A stretch of 64,000 nt of DNA from NCBI RefSeq assembly GCF_014647055.1, contig NZ_BMOL01000002.1, positions 124,001 to 188,000 on the forward strand. The letters are read 5' to 3'. The notes under the pieces are model-generated. The model saw only the letters and a list, made by a program, of their open reading frames with translations. It searched no databases and was not told where the DNA came from. Below, in pieces: positions 1 to 10,475 of this stretch (positions within the stretch are counted from its first letter, which is position 1; every line of letters starts with the position of its first letter). The position numbers and the translations under genes were made by a program. Source of the DNA: Deinococcus aerolatus. Its GTDB lineage: Bacteria; Deinococcota; Deinococci; Deinococcales; Deinococcaceae.

Positions 1-18
1 AGGAGGGGAGAGGGGCGC

Positions 19-501
19 TTAGCGTCCGGTGTGGCCGGAGCCGCCCTGACGTTCGGGACCAGCCGCGACGTCGTCGCCGTCGGCCAGCAGATATTTGGTG
101 AACACTGCCTGCGCGATCCGGTCGCCCGCCCGCGCCGTGAAGACTTCGGCCCCCAGGTTGAGGACCGAGAGGCGGATGTTGCCGTCGTTGTCGGGGTTCG
201 AGTGGTAGTCGGCGTCCACGAGGCCCACCGTATTGCTGAGCATGACGCCGCGCAGCCCCACCGAGGAGCGCGGGTAGACCGACAGCACCTCGTCCGGCAG
301 CATGTACGCCTTGAGGTCGGTCACGATAACCGTGCGGGCCTGCGGTGCCAGCGTGAAGCCGACCGGGGTATGCAGGTCATAGCCCGCAGAGTGCCGTGAA
401 GCCCGGCGGGGCAGCTCGATGGCGGCGTCGGGGTGCTGGCGGTGCTGGTCGGCAACCACCTCGAAACCGCGCTGCCGGGCGGACCGTGGCCGGTCTACCA
501 C
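19..501 (-). CDS. dut: dUTP diphosphatase (dUTPase)
   Basis: Hydrolyses dUTP to dUMP and pyrophosphate, keeping uracil out of DNA and supplying dTMP synthesis. About 160 residues, the usual size of the trimeric family. The conserved motifs appear in order: SAGYDL (motif 1), PRSSVGLRG (motif 2), NTVGLVDADY followed by a HSNPDNDGN insertion (motif 3), GDRIAQAVF (motif 4) and a Gly-rich tail RQGGSGHTG (motif 5). The GTG at 501 is chosen because it overlaps the stop of the upstream DinB gene, giving coupled translation. A later in-frame GTG is possible, so the first ten or so residues are uncertain. Reading frame upstream of 501 has no dUTPase character. Confidence 0.85.
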   Translation of the reverse strand: MVDRPRSARQRGFEVVADQHRQHPDAAIELPRRASRHSAGYDLHTPVGFTLAPQARTVIVTDLKAYMLPDEVLSVYPRSSVGLRGVMLSNTVGLVDADYHSNPDNDGNIRLSVLNLGAEVFTARAGDRIAQAVFTKYLLADGDDVAAGPERQGGSGHTGR

Positions 502-1013
502 GTGTCCCCGCCGCCCGGTGGCGGCCACAGCCCCAGCGCCTGCCGGACGCTCACGACCTGTCCCAGGTGGTAGACGCTGTGTCCGGCATAGTTGGCGAGC
601 ATGGCCGCGAAAGGCACGCCGCTGCTGTCGGGGGCGGCGCACCGCTGGGGGTCGCGGGCCAGCGCCCGCAGCCGGGAGGCGTCGCGCAGCAGACCGGCGC
701 GTACCCCGGCCCAGTCGCGCGGTGCGGGCCAGCCGCCCTCGGCGTGTTCGGGCGTCTCCGGATTTTGCCCGTCCAGGGAGGCCAGCAGGTGCGCCTGCCA
801 GAACTGAACGTGCGCCACGATCTGCGCGACGCTGTGCGGCAGGTGGTTCGGCGTGCGCTCGGCCTGTCCTGCGTCCAGCCCTTCCAGCGCCCGCTCCCAC
901 GACACATTGGCCGGGCCGCCCAGAAACAGGTTGCCCACCGCCTTGCCGAAGACCTCGCCAGACACCACTCCAGGCACCACGCCGGGCTCCTTGCCGGTCT
1001 TCGGCTTGCTCAC
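495..1013 (-). CDS. DinB-family protein (putative metal-dependent four-helix bundle)
   Basis: 172 residues of the DinB/YfiT four-helix-bundle superfamily, whose members usually bind a divalent metal through three histidines; several are thiol S-transferases and many are uncharacterised. Visible signatures are HSVAQIVAHVQFW in helix 2 and HSVYHLGQVVSVRQALG near the C-terminus, the latter giving the paired HxxxH ligands. Start is GTG in a GTGA overlap with the upstream paralogue, and the stop overlaps dut, so the three genes form one translationally coupled operon. Substrate is not predictable from sequence. Confidence 0.8.
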   Translation of the reverse strand: MSKPKTGKEPGVVPGVVSGEVFGKAVGNLFLGGPANVSWERALEGLDAGQAERTPNHLPHSVAQIVAHVQFWQAHLLASLDGQNPETPEHAEGGWPAPRDWAGVRAGLLRDASRLRALARDPQRCAAPDSSGVPFAAMLANYAGHSVYHLGQVVSVRQALGLWPPPGGGDTW

Positions 1014-1528
1014 CAGGTATCACCTCCGGCAGGGGGGGGCCACGCGCCCAGCGCCTGACGCACCGTCACGATCTGTCCGAAATGATGGGCGGTGTGTAGC
1101 GCAAAATCGGCCAGCAGTTCGCCAATCGTCTCCTCATGGTTGACCGGGTTGGCCAGATCGGGGCGTGCGGCGTGGGCGTCGATGCGGGCCAGCAGCCCGT
1201 AGAACTCGTTCTTTGTCCGGCTCCAGTCGCCCTCGCCCAGCACGGGCCAGGTGTCGGCGGCGTGGGCGGGATATGGCTGCGCCTGTCCCATCTCGATGGT
1301 GTCGAGCATCCAGCGGTTCCACCAGTTGATGTGGGCCAGCAGGTCCAGCACGCTGTGCGGCAGACTGTCGGGCACGCGGGCGGCGGTGCCGGCGTCCAGG
1401 CCGCTCAGGCTGGCCTCCACGCCCACGAACGCCTGCCCGCCCCGGAACAGCTTGGGCAGCAGGCGGGCAAGGGCCAGCTGGGCGCGCTGGCTGCGGTCAT
1501 CGTTCGGGCGGTTGCCGGGGAGGGTCAT
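1010..1528 (-). CDS. DinB-family protein, tandem paralogue
   Basis: Second DinB-superfamily protein, clearly a tandem duplicate of its neighbour: both share SLPHSV/HLPHSV, a Trp-rich helix 2 and the C-terminal block VRQALGxWPPPxGGDTW. Metal-ligand histidines are visible in LPHSVLDLLAHINWW and HTAHHFGQIVTV. The ATG at 1528 is preferred over the ATG at 1555: it gives 172 residues like the paralogue, and the sequence CAAAAT lies 6 nt upstream, matching the leaderless spacing used across the window. First gene of the dinB-dinB-dut operon. Confidence 0.78.
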   Translation of the reverse strand: MTLPGNRPNDDRSQRAQLALARLLPKLFRGGQAFVGVEASLSGLDAGTAARVPDSLPHSVLDLLAHINWWNRWMLDTIEMGQAQPYPAHAADTWPVLGEGDWSRTKNEFYGLLARIDAHAARPDLANPVNHEETIGELLADFALHTAHHFGQIVTVRQALGAWPPPAGGDTW

Positions 1529-1574
1529 GCGGGCATTTTGGCAGAAAGCGGGCATTTGCTACGCAGCGTCCAGC

Positions 1575-1946
1575 ATGACGGCAGGCAGCCTGACGGCAGA
1601 CGACGTGCCGGTGATCCACCGTACCCATAAGCTGGGGCTGCCTATCCACACGGCAGATGACTGCAACGGGGTGATCGGCGCGGCCTACAGTCTGGATGGC
1701 GTGATCCTGGCTGAGACGGACGGGTCGCCCGCATTCTTCCGCCCGAGCGGCGGGCTGGCGGGCGAGGCGTCCCAGAGGTTCACCCACTTCTGGCTGCGCG
1801 TGGCGCGGGTGCTGCCGGACCCTGCTGCTCATGGCGAACGGTTTGTGGAGCTGGCCCAAGAACATGCCCGCAGGTTTGTCCGCAGCGCAACGCAGCGGCC
1901 CCAGCCCACGCGGCAGGGGCGTCGGGCCAGGGCCGGGCATACCGGC
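1575..1946 (+). pseudogene. Possible gene remnant, unknown family
   Basis: An open plus-strand frame from an ATG at 1575 has the strong third-position G/C bias of real genes here until about 1946, then runs on antisense through the next gene without a natural stop. The first 110 residues (for example HTADDCNGVIGAAYSLDGV and RFTHFWLRVARVLPDP) look protein-like, but I recognise no family. It may be a gene that lost its own C-terminus and stop. The reverse strand offers nothing better, so this 390-base gap otherwise appears empty. Confidence 0.3.
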
Positions 1947-3218
1947 TCAGTTCAGTTGTGCTTCCCCGCTCCCATCCGCAGCAGGCGCGAGGAAGGCGGC
2001 CAGTTCCGGCGGCACGTCGTCGAACAGGTCACGCCACTGCTCGCCGTCGAAGGTGACCTCCGATTCCATGAACGTCTGCGACAGCGGATCGGGGTCCCCC
2101 AGGGCGTCCTCGGGCAGATCCAGGCGCACGGCAACGGGCACCGGCAGGGTCTGGGCCTCCAGAACAGTCAGCTCGTCGCCGTAGGTCTCGCGCAGCATCT
2201 GGGTGGTCCACTCGGCCCACTCCTCCGCATTTCCGGCTCCGGTGGCCTCGCGCAGTTCAGTCTGAATGCGCTCCTTGTGTTCCTCGGGCACGTCCTCGCC
2301 CCATTCCATGCGCCCGTCGGCGTGGACGGTCACGCCCACCATCTCCATGTCGAAGATGTTGGCAAGTTCGGGCGGCAGGTGCGTGCCGTCCACCTCAGCG
2401 TCGGGGTCCGCGTAACTGGCCCACGTCTCGCCGTCCAGGCTGTAGGCATCGGCCTCCATCATTGGGATGAATTCCACGCCCGAGCGAATGGCGAACACGC
2501 CGCCCAGCGGATTTTGTAGCGGGGCGGGGCGGCGCAGTTCAAAGGTGCTGCGGCGCACCAGCGGCACTGGTGCAGCGCGGTCCTCCATGCGCTCACGGTG
2601 AAGCTCGGCCCACAGCGCCTCGGTCTCACCGTCCCACTCGCGCACGACCTCTTCCAGGGCTTCAAGCATCTCGGCGGGCGGGTCAGGCTCGATGTCGATG
2701 CGTCCGGCCTGCCAGTGTTCCGCCACAAACTGCCCGATGGATTCGCCCTGAAGGCTGAAGGCCGCGTTGCTTTGCAGCACTGACATGACCTGCTGCGGGC
2801 TGCGCGGGGCACCCAGGGTTTCCCAGCGCGTGCCGTCGAAGGAGTGGCGCTGCTCGCGCAGCCGGATTGCGCCGCCATCCACCGGAATGGAGACCTGTTC
2901 GCTGCTCATCTGCTGCGGCCCCAGCGCCAGCTCGCCCGTGATGCGGCGCAGGCCCGGCACGGGCACGGCCTCCACATCCTCCAGGGTGGCCAGGGTTGCG
3001 TGGTAGGCCCCCGACAGCAGCAGCGACGTGCGGTACTCGCTGGCCCAGGCCGGGCCGTTTGACTGCGTGGCCCGCAGCGCGTCCACAATGGTCTGCGTCA
3101 GCCCGGCGTCGTCCGGACCCCGCACCAGCGTGACCTCGCCGGAGGCTTCAAGCTGCGCCTCGAAGGGATGGACGGTGGGCATCAGGCCCAGTGCTTTGCG
3201 TCGTTTGGCTTCACCCAT
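1947..3218 (-). CDS. Hypothetical protein with MGEAKRRK start
   Basis: 423 residues, acidic, no signal peptide or membrane segment. The open frame extends far upstream, but the coding start is set at the ATG at 3218 because it begins MGEAKRRKALG, an N-terminal signature shared by many otherwise unrelated bacterial proteins, and because upstream residues are low-complexity antisense-like. The body carries many Glu/Asp/Trp-rich helices such as EALEEVVREWDGETEALW and two regions repeating an SFDG.RWE / TFDGEQWRD pattern, suggesting internal duplication. I do not recognise the family. Confidence 0.8.
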   Translation of the reverse strand: MGEAKRRKALGLMPTVHPFEAQLEASGEVTLVRGPDDAGLTQTIVDALRATQSNGPAWASEYRTSLLLSGAYHATLATLEDVEAVPVPGLRRITGELALGPQQMSSEQVSIPVDGGAIRLREQRHSFDGTRWETLGAPRSPQQVMSVLQSNAAFSLQGESIGQFVAEHWQAGRIDIEPDPPAEMLEALEEVVREWDGETEALWAELHRERMEDRAAPVPLVRRSTFELRRPAPLQNPLGGVFAIRSGVEFIPMMEADAYSLDGETWASYADPDAEVDGTHLPPELANIFDMEMVGVTVHADGRMEWGEDVPEEHKERIQTELREATGAGNAEEWAEWTTQMLRETYGDELTVLEAQTLPVPVAVRLDLPEDALGDPDPLSQTFMESEVTFDGEQWRDLFDDVPPELAAFLAPAADGSGEAQLN

Positions 3219-3297
3219 AAGGCCTGTAGTCAAGCACGGATCCGCCGGGCGTGGGGGAGAACAGCCTGAGGCTGCGCCGATCCCGGCGGCTTTGATC

Positions 3298-3343
3298 AAA
3301 AAGGGGCGGGAAGGAGGCAGTCTGGTTCGCCTCCTTCCCGCCC
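3298..3343 (-). terminator. Rho-independent terminator after the LeuC-like gene
   Basis: A perfect 15-bp stem (3304-3318 with 3329-3343) and 10-nt loop, followed in the minus direction by a U-tract from the A-run at 3298-3302. It lies 12 nt beyond the stop at 3355. Confidence 0.9.
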
Positions 3344-3354
3344 TGTGCCCGGCG

Positions 3355-4642
<1,288 letters not shown>

Positions 4643-4667
4643 AGCCTCTCCTCCCCAGACCAGCACA

Positions 4668-4696
4668 CCCCCGGACGCCGCAAGGCCTGCCGGGGG
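4668..4696 (-). promoter_or_regulatory. Hairpin between upstream ORF and leuC
   Basis: Inverted repeat CCCCCGG/CCGGGGG (4668-4674 with 4690-4696) lies in the transcribed region between the short upstream ORF and leuC. Such a stem could affect leader read-through, but this is inference only. Confidence 0.4.
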
Positions 4697-4721
4697 CGAA
4701 CTGAACGCTTGAAACCAGCGC

Positions 4722-4790
4722 TCAACGCCCCGGACGAAGAGGCGGGGCCAGAGGGGCGCCGCGCTCCGAACACTGCCGGGTGCCGAACAT
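4722..4790 (-). CDS. Leaderless 22-codon upstream ORF (putative leader peptide) before leuC
   Basis: ATG at 4790 sits exactly 7 nt downstream of TAGACT (4798-4803), the same geometry as the annotated leaderless genes. The ORF encodes 22 residues beginning [11 protein letters not shown] and ending PPLRPGR. It contains no run of leucine codons, so a classical leucine attenuator is not supported. It ends 80 nt before leuC, which has its own ribosome site. No other convincing promoter for leuC was seen, so this ORF should be at the 5' end of the leuC mRNA. Confidence 0.45.
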   Translation of the reverse strand: MFGTRQCSERGAPLAPPLRPGR

Positions 4791-4797
4791 GCCGCCG

Positions 4798-4803
4798 AGT
4801 CTA
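4798..4803 (-). promoter_or_regulatory. -10 element TAGACT for the leuC transcript
   Basis: TAGACT ends 7 nt before the ATG of the short upstream ORF, the leaderless spacing seen throughout the window. Confidence 0.55.
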
Positions 4804-4942
4804 GCGCCTGGGTGCGGACCTGCGGTCCGGGGTGAGATAGACGGGCTCCGCCCAGCCGCAGCCTCCGGGACCACCCGCCCACCGGCCCACCCCCGTCCCG
4901 GAAGGTGGGCGCCGGCTCTAGCCCTGGCCCGTGCGGGACCGT

Positions 4943-4948
4943 TAAACT
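4943..4948 (+). promoter_or_regulatory. -10 element TAAACT, leaderless start
   Basis: TAAACT lies 7 nt before the GTG at 4956, and no Shine-Dalgarno sequence is present. It fixes the start of the acetyltransferase gene. Confidence 0.6.
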
Positions 4949-4955
4949 GCGCAGT

Positions 4956-5762
4956 GTGCTGAACTTGCTGCGGAAGCCCGCTGTGCAGAGTGCCGACCTC
5001 GACGAGGGGCTGGCCGCGCTGGGGCTGGACGGCACTCAGCACCTGATCGTCCACGCCAGCCTCAAGTCCTTCGGTACGCTGGAGGGCGGCGCCAGAACGC
5101 TGGTCGACACGCTGGGACGGCGTACAGCCACGCTGGTGGCCCCGGCCTTCAGCTACAACACGCTGCTTAACCGCCCCAGCAGCAACGTTCATGCAAAATT
5201 CCACCGTGACACCCGCGTCAGCCGTGACATCGGGCGGGTGTCGCAGGAACTGGTGGACCGGCGCGACGCCCTGCGCTCGTTTCACCCCACGCTCAGCTTC
5301 GTGGCGCTGGGCCAGGAGGCCGCGCGGATCACGGCGGCCCAGTCACTGAGCAGTCCGTACCAGCCTGTTGGGGCGCTATACGATCTGAACGGCTACGCGC
5401 TGCTGATCGGCGTGGACTTCGGCAGCAACACCAGCGTCCACTATGGCGAGTATCTGGCCGGCATGCCCATGCTGACGCGCTACGTGCCGCTGGACGGTCA
5501 GGTGCTGCCCACCGCCTTTCCCAATTGCTCGGCGGATTTTGACAACCTGTTGCCCGAGGTGGAATTCGGGCTCCAGTCGGCTCGCGTCGGCCCGTCTACC
5601 CTGCGGCTGTACCGGGTGCGCGATCTGGTGGACAGCACCGTGCGGCTGCTGCAGCGTGATCCGGAAGCGCTGCTGTGCCAGTACCGGGGCTGCCGCTGCC
5701 AGGACGTGCGCCAGACGGTGCGGCGTGACGGCCTGCAACCCCGGTTGCACCTGGGGCTGTAA
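4956..5762 (+). CDS. AAC(3)-family N-acetyltransferase
   Basis: 268 residues matching the antibiotic_NAT/AAC(3) fold, which transfers acetyl from acetyl-CoA to an amino group, classically N3 of aminoglycosides. Recognisable parts are the N-terminal LIVHASLKSFGTLEGGARTL, the strand TLVAPAFSYNTLL, RRDALRSFHPTLSFVALG, SPYQPVGALYDLNGYALLIG and GSNTSVHYGEYLAGMP, where the family usually has a Thr-His active-site pair. Cysteines cluster near the C-terminus (CQYRGCRCQ). Chromosomal, monocistronic and of host-like composition, so its natural substrate may not be an antibiotic. Start is the GTG placed by the upstream -10. Confidence 0.85.
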   Translation: MLNLLRKPAVQSADLDEGLAALGLDGTQHLIVHASLKSFGTLEGGARTLVDTLGRRTATLVAPAFSYNTLLNRPSSNVHAKFHRDTRVSRDIGRVSQELVDRRDALRSFHPTLSFVALGQEAARITAAQSLSSPYQPVGALYDLNGYALLIGVDFGSNTSVHYGEYLAGMPMLTRYVPLDGQVLPTAFPNCSADFDNLLPEVEFGLQSARVGPSTLRLYRVRDLVDSTVRLLQRDPEALLCQYRGCRCQDVRQTVRRDGLQPRLHLGL

Positions 5763-5809
5763 CGCCAGAAGGGTCGGTTTCCTTCCGGGTTTTTGCGGAC
5801 GGCCTGTCC

Positions 5810-6665
5810 TACACTCGGCCCGAACACGAATTCAATCACGGCAGTCCTGGGCCGCCCTGTGCCGAACACGTCGGCCCGGTCCGGTAGGCCGTTCCTCATT
5901 CCGGCGCCGTTTCCCAAGCTGTTCAAGTCCCCACTGGAATGGAACTACGAGACCTAAGCGCAGAAGCACCTGAACGGGCGCAGGTTGTACTGGCCGCGCG
6001 GCAAACCGTCGATACACCCATGAGATCTGCGACGCCATCACCGAGAGCTTCAAGCAACTGGGCCATCCCGCCAACGACGACTTCAAATGCGAGACCACGG
6101 AGGGTATGGATCGCTACCACGTGACCCAGAAGGGCGGCGCACGGCATTCGGCGGCTTGCCCAGCCCTGGCAAGCAGCGGCCCCAGCCGACTGGAAGCCCG
6201 CACCGGAGCGCACATCACCCGCATCCTCCTCGAGGGCAAGAAGGCCGTGGGCGTGGAATATCTGGAAGGCACCGAAACCCGGCAGGTCATGGCCGGAAAG
6301 GGTGTGATTCTGGCGGCGGGTGCGGTCACCAGTCCGCACCCGCTGATGCTGTCGGGCGCGGGCGAGCGGGCACAACTGGAGGCGGGGGTAGAAGTTCTGC
6401 TTGATCTCCCCGGCGTGGGCCAGAACCTGCAAGACCACCTTTTCGTGCCAGTGGTCTGCGACACCGAGACGCCGGGGCTGAAGGACGCCACCGGCGAGAC
6501 CCAGATGACCCCTGTACATGTCCGAGCAGCGCGGCATGCTGTGCAGAAACGTGGGCGAGACCGGTGGCTTCATGAAAACTCACTCCTCGCTGCCCGCCCC
6601 GGCCCTTTAGTGTCACAACGGCGCGGCGCTGTTCGTGGACCACGGATTTGTCGAGCTGGACGGTC
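5810..6665 (+). pseudogene. Decayed GMC oxidoreductase gene
   Basis: Fragments of a choline-dehydrogenase-like GMC flavoprotein occur in order but in different frames: FPKLFKSPLEWNYET near 5916-5955, GRRLYWPRGK near 5975, then HPANDDFKCETTEG and YHVTQKGGARHSA near 6065-6150, a long piece with GKGVILAAGAVTSPHPLML and DLPGVGQNLQDHLFVPVV, and finally ALFVDHGFVEL near 6630. Internal stops, a deletion after the WPRGK motif and frameshifts are present, and the FAD-binding N-terminus and the C-terminal His domain are gone. The old promoter survives: TACACT at 5810-5815 plus seven bases resembles the start region of the intact GMC gene at 22.2-23.7 kb, but the expected ATG reads AAC. Confidence 0.82.
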
Positions 6666-6763
6666 ACCATTCGATCTGTTTCCGGGCCGGGAAGCGCTGC
6701 CTGCGCGGGCGGCCGGGGCAATGGCTGTGTCTGCCGATTGAGCGATGACGGCCAACGAGGGCG

Positions 6764-7673
6764 TTACCGGAGAAACCTTTCTGCCGCAAGGCCCTTTTCT
6801 GGTTCTGCCTCTCGTGCCAGCCGGGAACGCAGCAGCTTGCCCGCCGGTGACCTCGGCAGTGCATCCAGCAGCGTGATGTTTTGCGGGCGGAACATCCGGG
6901 GCAGCAGCGCATTCAGTTCTCTTCGAAGCTGTTCGGGGTCAGGTACGTGGCCGGGATTCAGCACGATAAAGGCGTGGATGCCGGTCCCAAACTCGGCGCA
7001 GGGGACGCCCACCACGGCGCACTCGGCCACCGCTTCCAGCGCGGCGATGCGTTCCTCCAGACTGGCCGGAAACACATTCTCACCGCCGCAGATCAGCAAC
7101 CCGTCGGCGCGGCCATTCAGGGTCAGGCGACCCGCCGCGTCCTGCGAGGCCAGATCGCCCGTGTCATGTCCGTTGGCAAACACACGTCCGGTTTCGCCGT
7201 GAAGTTTCGCTGTGAAGTTCGAGCTTCACGCCCGGCAGCACCCGGCCCACGCTTTCCGGCGCGGCCCGCAGGTCGGCGGGCGTCGCCAGCGAGATCAGGC
7301 CTGTTTCGGTCGAGCCGTACAGGTTGAACAGCACGTCGCCGAAACGGTCCAGCGCCGCCGTCACCAGCGGTGCGCCCAGCGGGGCCGAGCCGCAGATGAT
7401 GGCGCGCAGCGCCGGGGCAGCCTGCCTGTCAGGTCCATCCAGCAGCCGGTGGAGCAGGGTGGGCAACAGCACCAGGACCTCAATTCCTTCCTCTTGTAGC
7501 GTGTGCCACATGGCTTCTTTCGTGGGGCGACACAGGTGCAGCGGTGCGCCCAGGGCCAGACCCAGGCCCAGCGCGGCCAGCCCGTGCCCGTGAAACAGCG
7601 GCAGAGTCAGCAGTGTCGGCGCACCTGCCCGCGGCGGCAGGGCGTCCATGAGGGCGCTGGTCACGCGCCGCAC
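6764..7673 (-). pseudogene. Decayed AMP-dependent acyl-CoA synthetase/ligase
   Basis: Two overlapping frames reconstruct most of an ANL-superfamily ligase. The upstream part (7164-7673) has LPLFHGHGLAALGLGLALG, IICGSAPLGAPLV and the YGSTETGLISLAT motif. The downstream part (6764-7183) has RADGLLICGGENVFPASLEE and PRSPAGKLLRSRLA with the catalytic lysine. A frameshift near 7200 separates them, and the ATP-binding P-loop region at the N-terminus is missing where it abuts an SDR fragment. It faces the GMC relic tail to tail. Confidence 0.85.
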
Positions 7674-7676
7674 GAC

Positions 7677-7828
7677 GCCAGCAGCCGCGCCGTCGCCTCG
7701 CCGATGCCATAGGAGGCGCCGGTGACCACCACGGTGCTGCCGCGCACCGCGGCCGCCAGTTGCTATGGGTCGCGGCAGGCGGGCGGCGAGAGCAGCAGCC
7801 GGCGCAGGAGGGTCAGGGGCGCGGCCAT
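7677..7828 (-). pseudogene. N-terminal fragment of a short-chain dehydrogenase
   Basis: From an ATG at 7828 the minus strand reads MAAPLTLLRRLLLSPP, then an in-frame TAG, then STVVVTGASYGIGEATARLL, the Rossmann TGxxxGIG motif of an SDR. The frame closes about 50 codons in and the sequence passes directly into the ligase relic in another frame. The simplest reading is a deletion that fused the head of an SDR gene to the middle of a ligase gene, followed by point decay. Confidence 0.7.
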
Positions 7829-7835
7829 CTCACCG

Positions 7836-8702
<867 letters not shown>

Positions 8703-8709
8703 GCCCGTG

Positions 8710-8715
8710 AGGCTA
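8710..8715 (-). promoter_or_regulatory. -10 element TAGCCT, leaderless pheA
   Basis: TAGCCT ends 7 nt before the pheA ATG; no ribosome site is visible. Confidence 0.55.
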
Positions 8716-8853
8716 GCGCACCGGCTTCTGGTCCCTTGATTGTGAAGGCAGACATTCCCGTCCAGCCACGTGGACCGGTAAAGGCGTACCCCGATGTCGC
8801 CCAGCTCCCCGGTCCTGCATCCACAGCAACAGCCCTGTCCCACATCTGGCCGC

Positions 8854-8859
8854 TACAGT
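8854..8859 (+). promoter_or_regulatory. -10 element TACAGT, leaderless amidase
   Basis: TACAGT ends 6 nt before the ATG at 8866; no ribosome site is visible. Confidence 0.6.
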
Positions 8860-8865
8860 GACGCC

Positions 8866-10305
8866 ATGACCCTGCCCCTGCCTGATCCCATCCTCGATCT
8901 GGACGTTACCGATCTGGTCAGCGCCACCCGGCGCGGTGACCTGACCTGCGGCGAGGTGACGCGCACGTATCTCGAACGCCTGGAGGCGCTGAACCCGCAG
9001 TTGCGGGCGGTCATCACCGTGCATCCCCATGCCAGCGCAGTGGCCGACGCGCTCGACGCCCTGACGCCTGAGGAGCGCGGCCCCCTGCACGGCTGCCCGG
9101 TGCTGATCAAGGACAACATCGACGTGGCGGGCCTGCCCACGACGGCGGGCAGCGCCCTGATGGCCGCGCACGTGCCCACGGTGGACGCGCCGCTGGTGGC
9201 CCGGCTGCGGGCAGCGGGCGCCGTGGTGCTGGGCAAGGCCAACATGACCGAGTGGGCCAATTTCATGACTCTGGGCATGCCCAACGGCTACTCCTCGCAC
9301 GGGGGGCAGACGGTCAATGCCTGGGGCGCGGAACACGACACCGGCGGCAGTTCCTCGGGCAGTGGGGTGGCGGTGGCTGCCAGGCTGTGTGCGGCGGCGG
9401 TCGGCACCGAGACCAGCGGCAGCGTGGTCAGTCCGGCGCACCAGAGCGGCGTGGTGGGCCTCAAGCCCACGCTGGGGCTGATTCCGCGCACGGGGATCGT
9501 GCCCATCAGCCACAGCCAGGACACGGCGGGGCCGATCACCCGCAGCGTCCGGGACGCCCTGCTGCTACTGGGCGTCATGGCCGGGCCAGACGAGCGGGAT
9601 GAGGCCAGCCGCCGCGTGCCGGTCCCGGAACTGACCCTGGCCCCCATGACCGGGGACGGCGCGAGAATTGGGGTCATCACCGACGAACCGGGCGTCTCGG
9701 AGGCCAACGCCGCCAGTCTGCGCCTCGCCCGCGCCGCCCTGGAACGGGCCGGGGCCACGCTACATGACGTGGCCTTTCCCAGCCGCGCGGAACTGGGCGC
9801 CAGCGGCGTGATGCTGGAGGTGCTGGAGTACGAGTTCAAGGGGGACCTGAACGCCTACCTGTCGGGGGTCACCGACGGCCCGCACAGCCTCGCCGACGTG
9901 ATTGCGGGCAACCACGACGCGGCTGACCGCTGCCTGAAATACGGCCAGACGTTTCTCAACGCGGCCCAGGGCACGCGCGGCGACGCCAGCGAGGAGGGCT
10001 ACCGGCACGCCCGCGCCCGCGATCTGCGCCTGACCCGCGAGCAGGGCTTCGACCTGCTGTTTGCGGGCGGGCTGGACGCCGTGGTCTTTCCCGGCATTCA
10101 CGGCTGCGGGCTGGCAGCCAAGGCGGGGTATCCCAGCCTGACCCTGCCGGTTCATGCGCCGGACGCCCCGGCAGGCACCCGTCCCGGCGGCGTGCTGCTG
10201 GTTGCCCCGGCAGGTACGGACGCGGCGCTGCTGTCACTGGCCGCGCACGTTGCCGCCCATTCGGGAGGTGAACTGGGCGGCGTGCGTTTTCCTGTGCTGG
10301 ACTGA
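8866..10305 (+). CDS. Amidase (amidase signature family)
   Basis: 479-residue Ser-cisSer-Lys amidase. The catalytic lysine is K82 in [17 protein letters not shown], the cis-serine lies in [15 protein letters not shown] (about 158-172), and the nucleophile lies in [12 protein letters not shown] (about S186). [20 protein letters not shown] is also diagnostic. The overall form resembles stand-alone amidases that hydrolyse amides or peptide amides. GatA of the transamidosome is less likely because no gatB or gatC is nearby and the C-terminal region differs. Start is fixed by the -10 6 nt upstream. Substrate unknown. Confidence 0.9.
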   Translation: MTLPLPDPILDLDVTDLVSATRRGDLTCGEVTRTYLERLEALNPQLRAVITVHPHASAVADALDALTPEERGPLHGCPVLIKDNIDVAGLPTTAGSALMAAHVPTVDAPLVARLRAAGAVVLGKANMTEWANFMTLGMPNGYSSHGGQTVNAWGAEHDTGGSSSGSGVAVAARLCAAAVGTETSGSVVSPAHQSGVVGLKPTLGLIPRTGIVPISHSQDTAGPITRSVRDALLLLGVMAGPDERDEASRRVPVPELTLAPMTGDGARIGVITDEPGVSEANAASLRLARAALERAGATLHDVAFPSRAELGASGVMLEVLEYEFKGDLNAYLSGVTDGPHSLADVIAGNHDAADRCLKYGQTFLNAAQGTRGDASEEGYRHARARDLRLTREQGFDLLFAGGLDAVVFPGIHGCGLAAKAGYPSLTLPVHAPDAPAGTRPGGVLLVAPAGTDAALLSLAAHVAAHSGGELGGVRFPVLD

Positions 10306-10372
10306 TTGGTCTGGACGGACGCGTGCTGGGTTGATGGACGGGTGCATTTGGAAGGGGGCCGCAACCCCGGCG

Positions 10373-10409
10373 GTTGAGGCGCGGAACCCTGCCGGAGGCG
10401 CGCCTCAAC
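10373..10409 (+). terminator. Stem-loop downstream of the amidase gene
   Basis: Perfect 11-bp inverted repeat (10373-10383 with 10399-10409), 68 nt after the amidase stop. There is no T-run, so its role as a terminator is uncertain. Confidence 0.4.
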
Positions 10410-10462
10410 AGGGCAGGACCGCCGCATCCCGCCCGCGTGCCTTCCGTCCCGCGCCGAGCGGG

Positions 10463-10468
10463 TATGCT
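10463..10468 (+). promoter_or_regulatory. -10 element TATGCT, leaderless operon start
   Basis: TATGCT ends 7 nt before the GTG at 10476. Confidence 0.6.
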
Positions 10469-10475
10469 GTGTGGC

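Noticed and set aside
4956..5762. Aminoglycoside resistance island
   Set aside because: The AAC(3)-like and CAT-like genes are far apart, have host-like composition and leaderless or host-type signals, and no mobile element flanks them.
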